5,961 nucleotides of DNA from DASQDN01 sp035630195 (GTDB lineage Bacteria; Acidobacteriota; Terriglobia; Bryobacterales; Bryobacteraceae). Every line of letters begins with the position of its first letter. The stretch's first letter is position 1. The notes beneath the pieces were generated by a model. The model made no database searches, was not told the DNA's origin, and worked only from the letters and a program-made list of their open reading frames with translations. The translations under genes were made by a program, and so were the position numbers. The stretch spans positions 1-5,961 of the forward strand of contig DASQLD010000058.1 of assembly GCA_035630195.1 (NCBI GenBank), read 5' to 3'. This document shows, in pieces, positions 5,896 to 5,961 of the stretch.

Positions 5896-5961
5896 GACAC
5901 AGTGTACTCAGCCCAGCTTCGAATTCCAAGCGCATTATTCGCGGGAAGTTGTGGCCCGGTT
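5894..5961 (+). CDS. IS1380-family transposase, N-terminal fragment (continues beyond right edge)
   Basis: Only 22 full codons are in the window: MTQCTQPSFEFQ then AHYSREVVAR. The pattern 'MT-C-Q-SFEFQ...REVVARF' is the characteristic beginning of IS1380-family (DDE) transposases, where it leads into a 'DGG-ITSDAGGLLL' segment that would lie just past the edge. The start codon is embedded in the right arm of a long inverted repeat. Whether the gene is intact cannot be judged. The call rests on a short but distinctive stretch. Confidence 0.72.
   Translation, partial: MTQCTQPSFEFQAHYSREVVAR

Larger units (their letters stand above)
5796..5961 (+). mobile_element. Left end of an IS1380-family insertion sequence (right end beyond window)
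   Basis: The element is identified by its transposase N-terminus at 5894. The left boundary is inferred. CCTCGATATCTCACGAA begins at 5796 and resembles, from memory, the CCTAGATTCTACG terminal repeat of ISEcp1, another IS1380-family member. The four bases before it, CTAG (5792-5795), would fit the 4-base target duplication of this family. The matching right end is outside the window, so the boundary cannot be confirmed. The esterase stop is 13 bases before this point, so the insertion appears to lie just downstream of that gene. Confidence 0.6.

Noticed and set aside
1..5961. tRNA, rRNA, riboswitch, CRISPR array or replication origin
   Set aside because: Nothing in either strand resembled these. 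Nearly all the window is covered by protein-coding genes with gaps under 100 bases, apart from the insertion sequence end.

Overview
The window reads as a chromosomal segment of an acidobacterium of the Solibacter/Bryobacter lineage (Bryobacterales). The best lineage clue is a C-terminal domain in the large central protein that I recognise as the TIGR03437 ('Solibacter uncharacterized C-terminal domain') type. The style of the neighbouring cytochrome, anti-sigma factor and esterase fits the same lineage. The assignment rests on protein style only; no search was run. The DNA is moderately GC-rich by eye.

Layout: (1) Bases 1-985, minus strand: the N-terminal 328 residues of an exported c-type cytochrome of the MauG / di-heme cytochrome c peroxidase kind. 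It starts at TTG behind a good ribosome binding site and runs off the left edge. (2) Bases 986-1074: a short divergent intergenic region that must hold the promoters for both directions. (3) 1075-1656 and 1653-2462, plus strand: an ECF RNA polymerase sigma factor and its membrane-spanning zinc-finger anti-sigma factor, joined by a 4-base start/stop overlap. The anti-sigma factor carries a CXXCH motif (a possible c-type heme site) at the end of its extracytoplasmic domain. (4) 2493-4499: a secreted beta-propeller-like protein with the TIGR03437 C-terminus. (5) 4520-5782: a secreted esterase of the enterochelin-esterase/esterase D fold with an N-terminal E-set-like domain. (6) From about 5796 to the right edge: the left end of an IS1380-family insertion sequence, with the first 22 codons of its transposase at 5894.

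How the parts may work together: the sigma/anti-sigma pair is a transmembrane signalling module. Its sensor half has a possible heme site and lies back-to-back with an exported cytochrome gene, so a redox or electron-transport-linked envelope response is a reasonable hypothesis. The two secreted proteins follow on the same strand with gaps of 30 and 20 bases and may be co-transcribed, although a TATAAT box just before 2493 could give them their own promoter. The insertion sequence lies a few bases past the esterase stop. A long inverted repeat there could hide the transposase start codon in read-through transcripts. No RNA genes or CRISPR arrays were seen.
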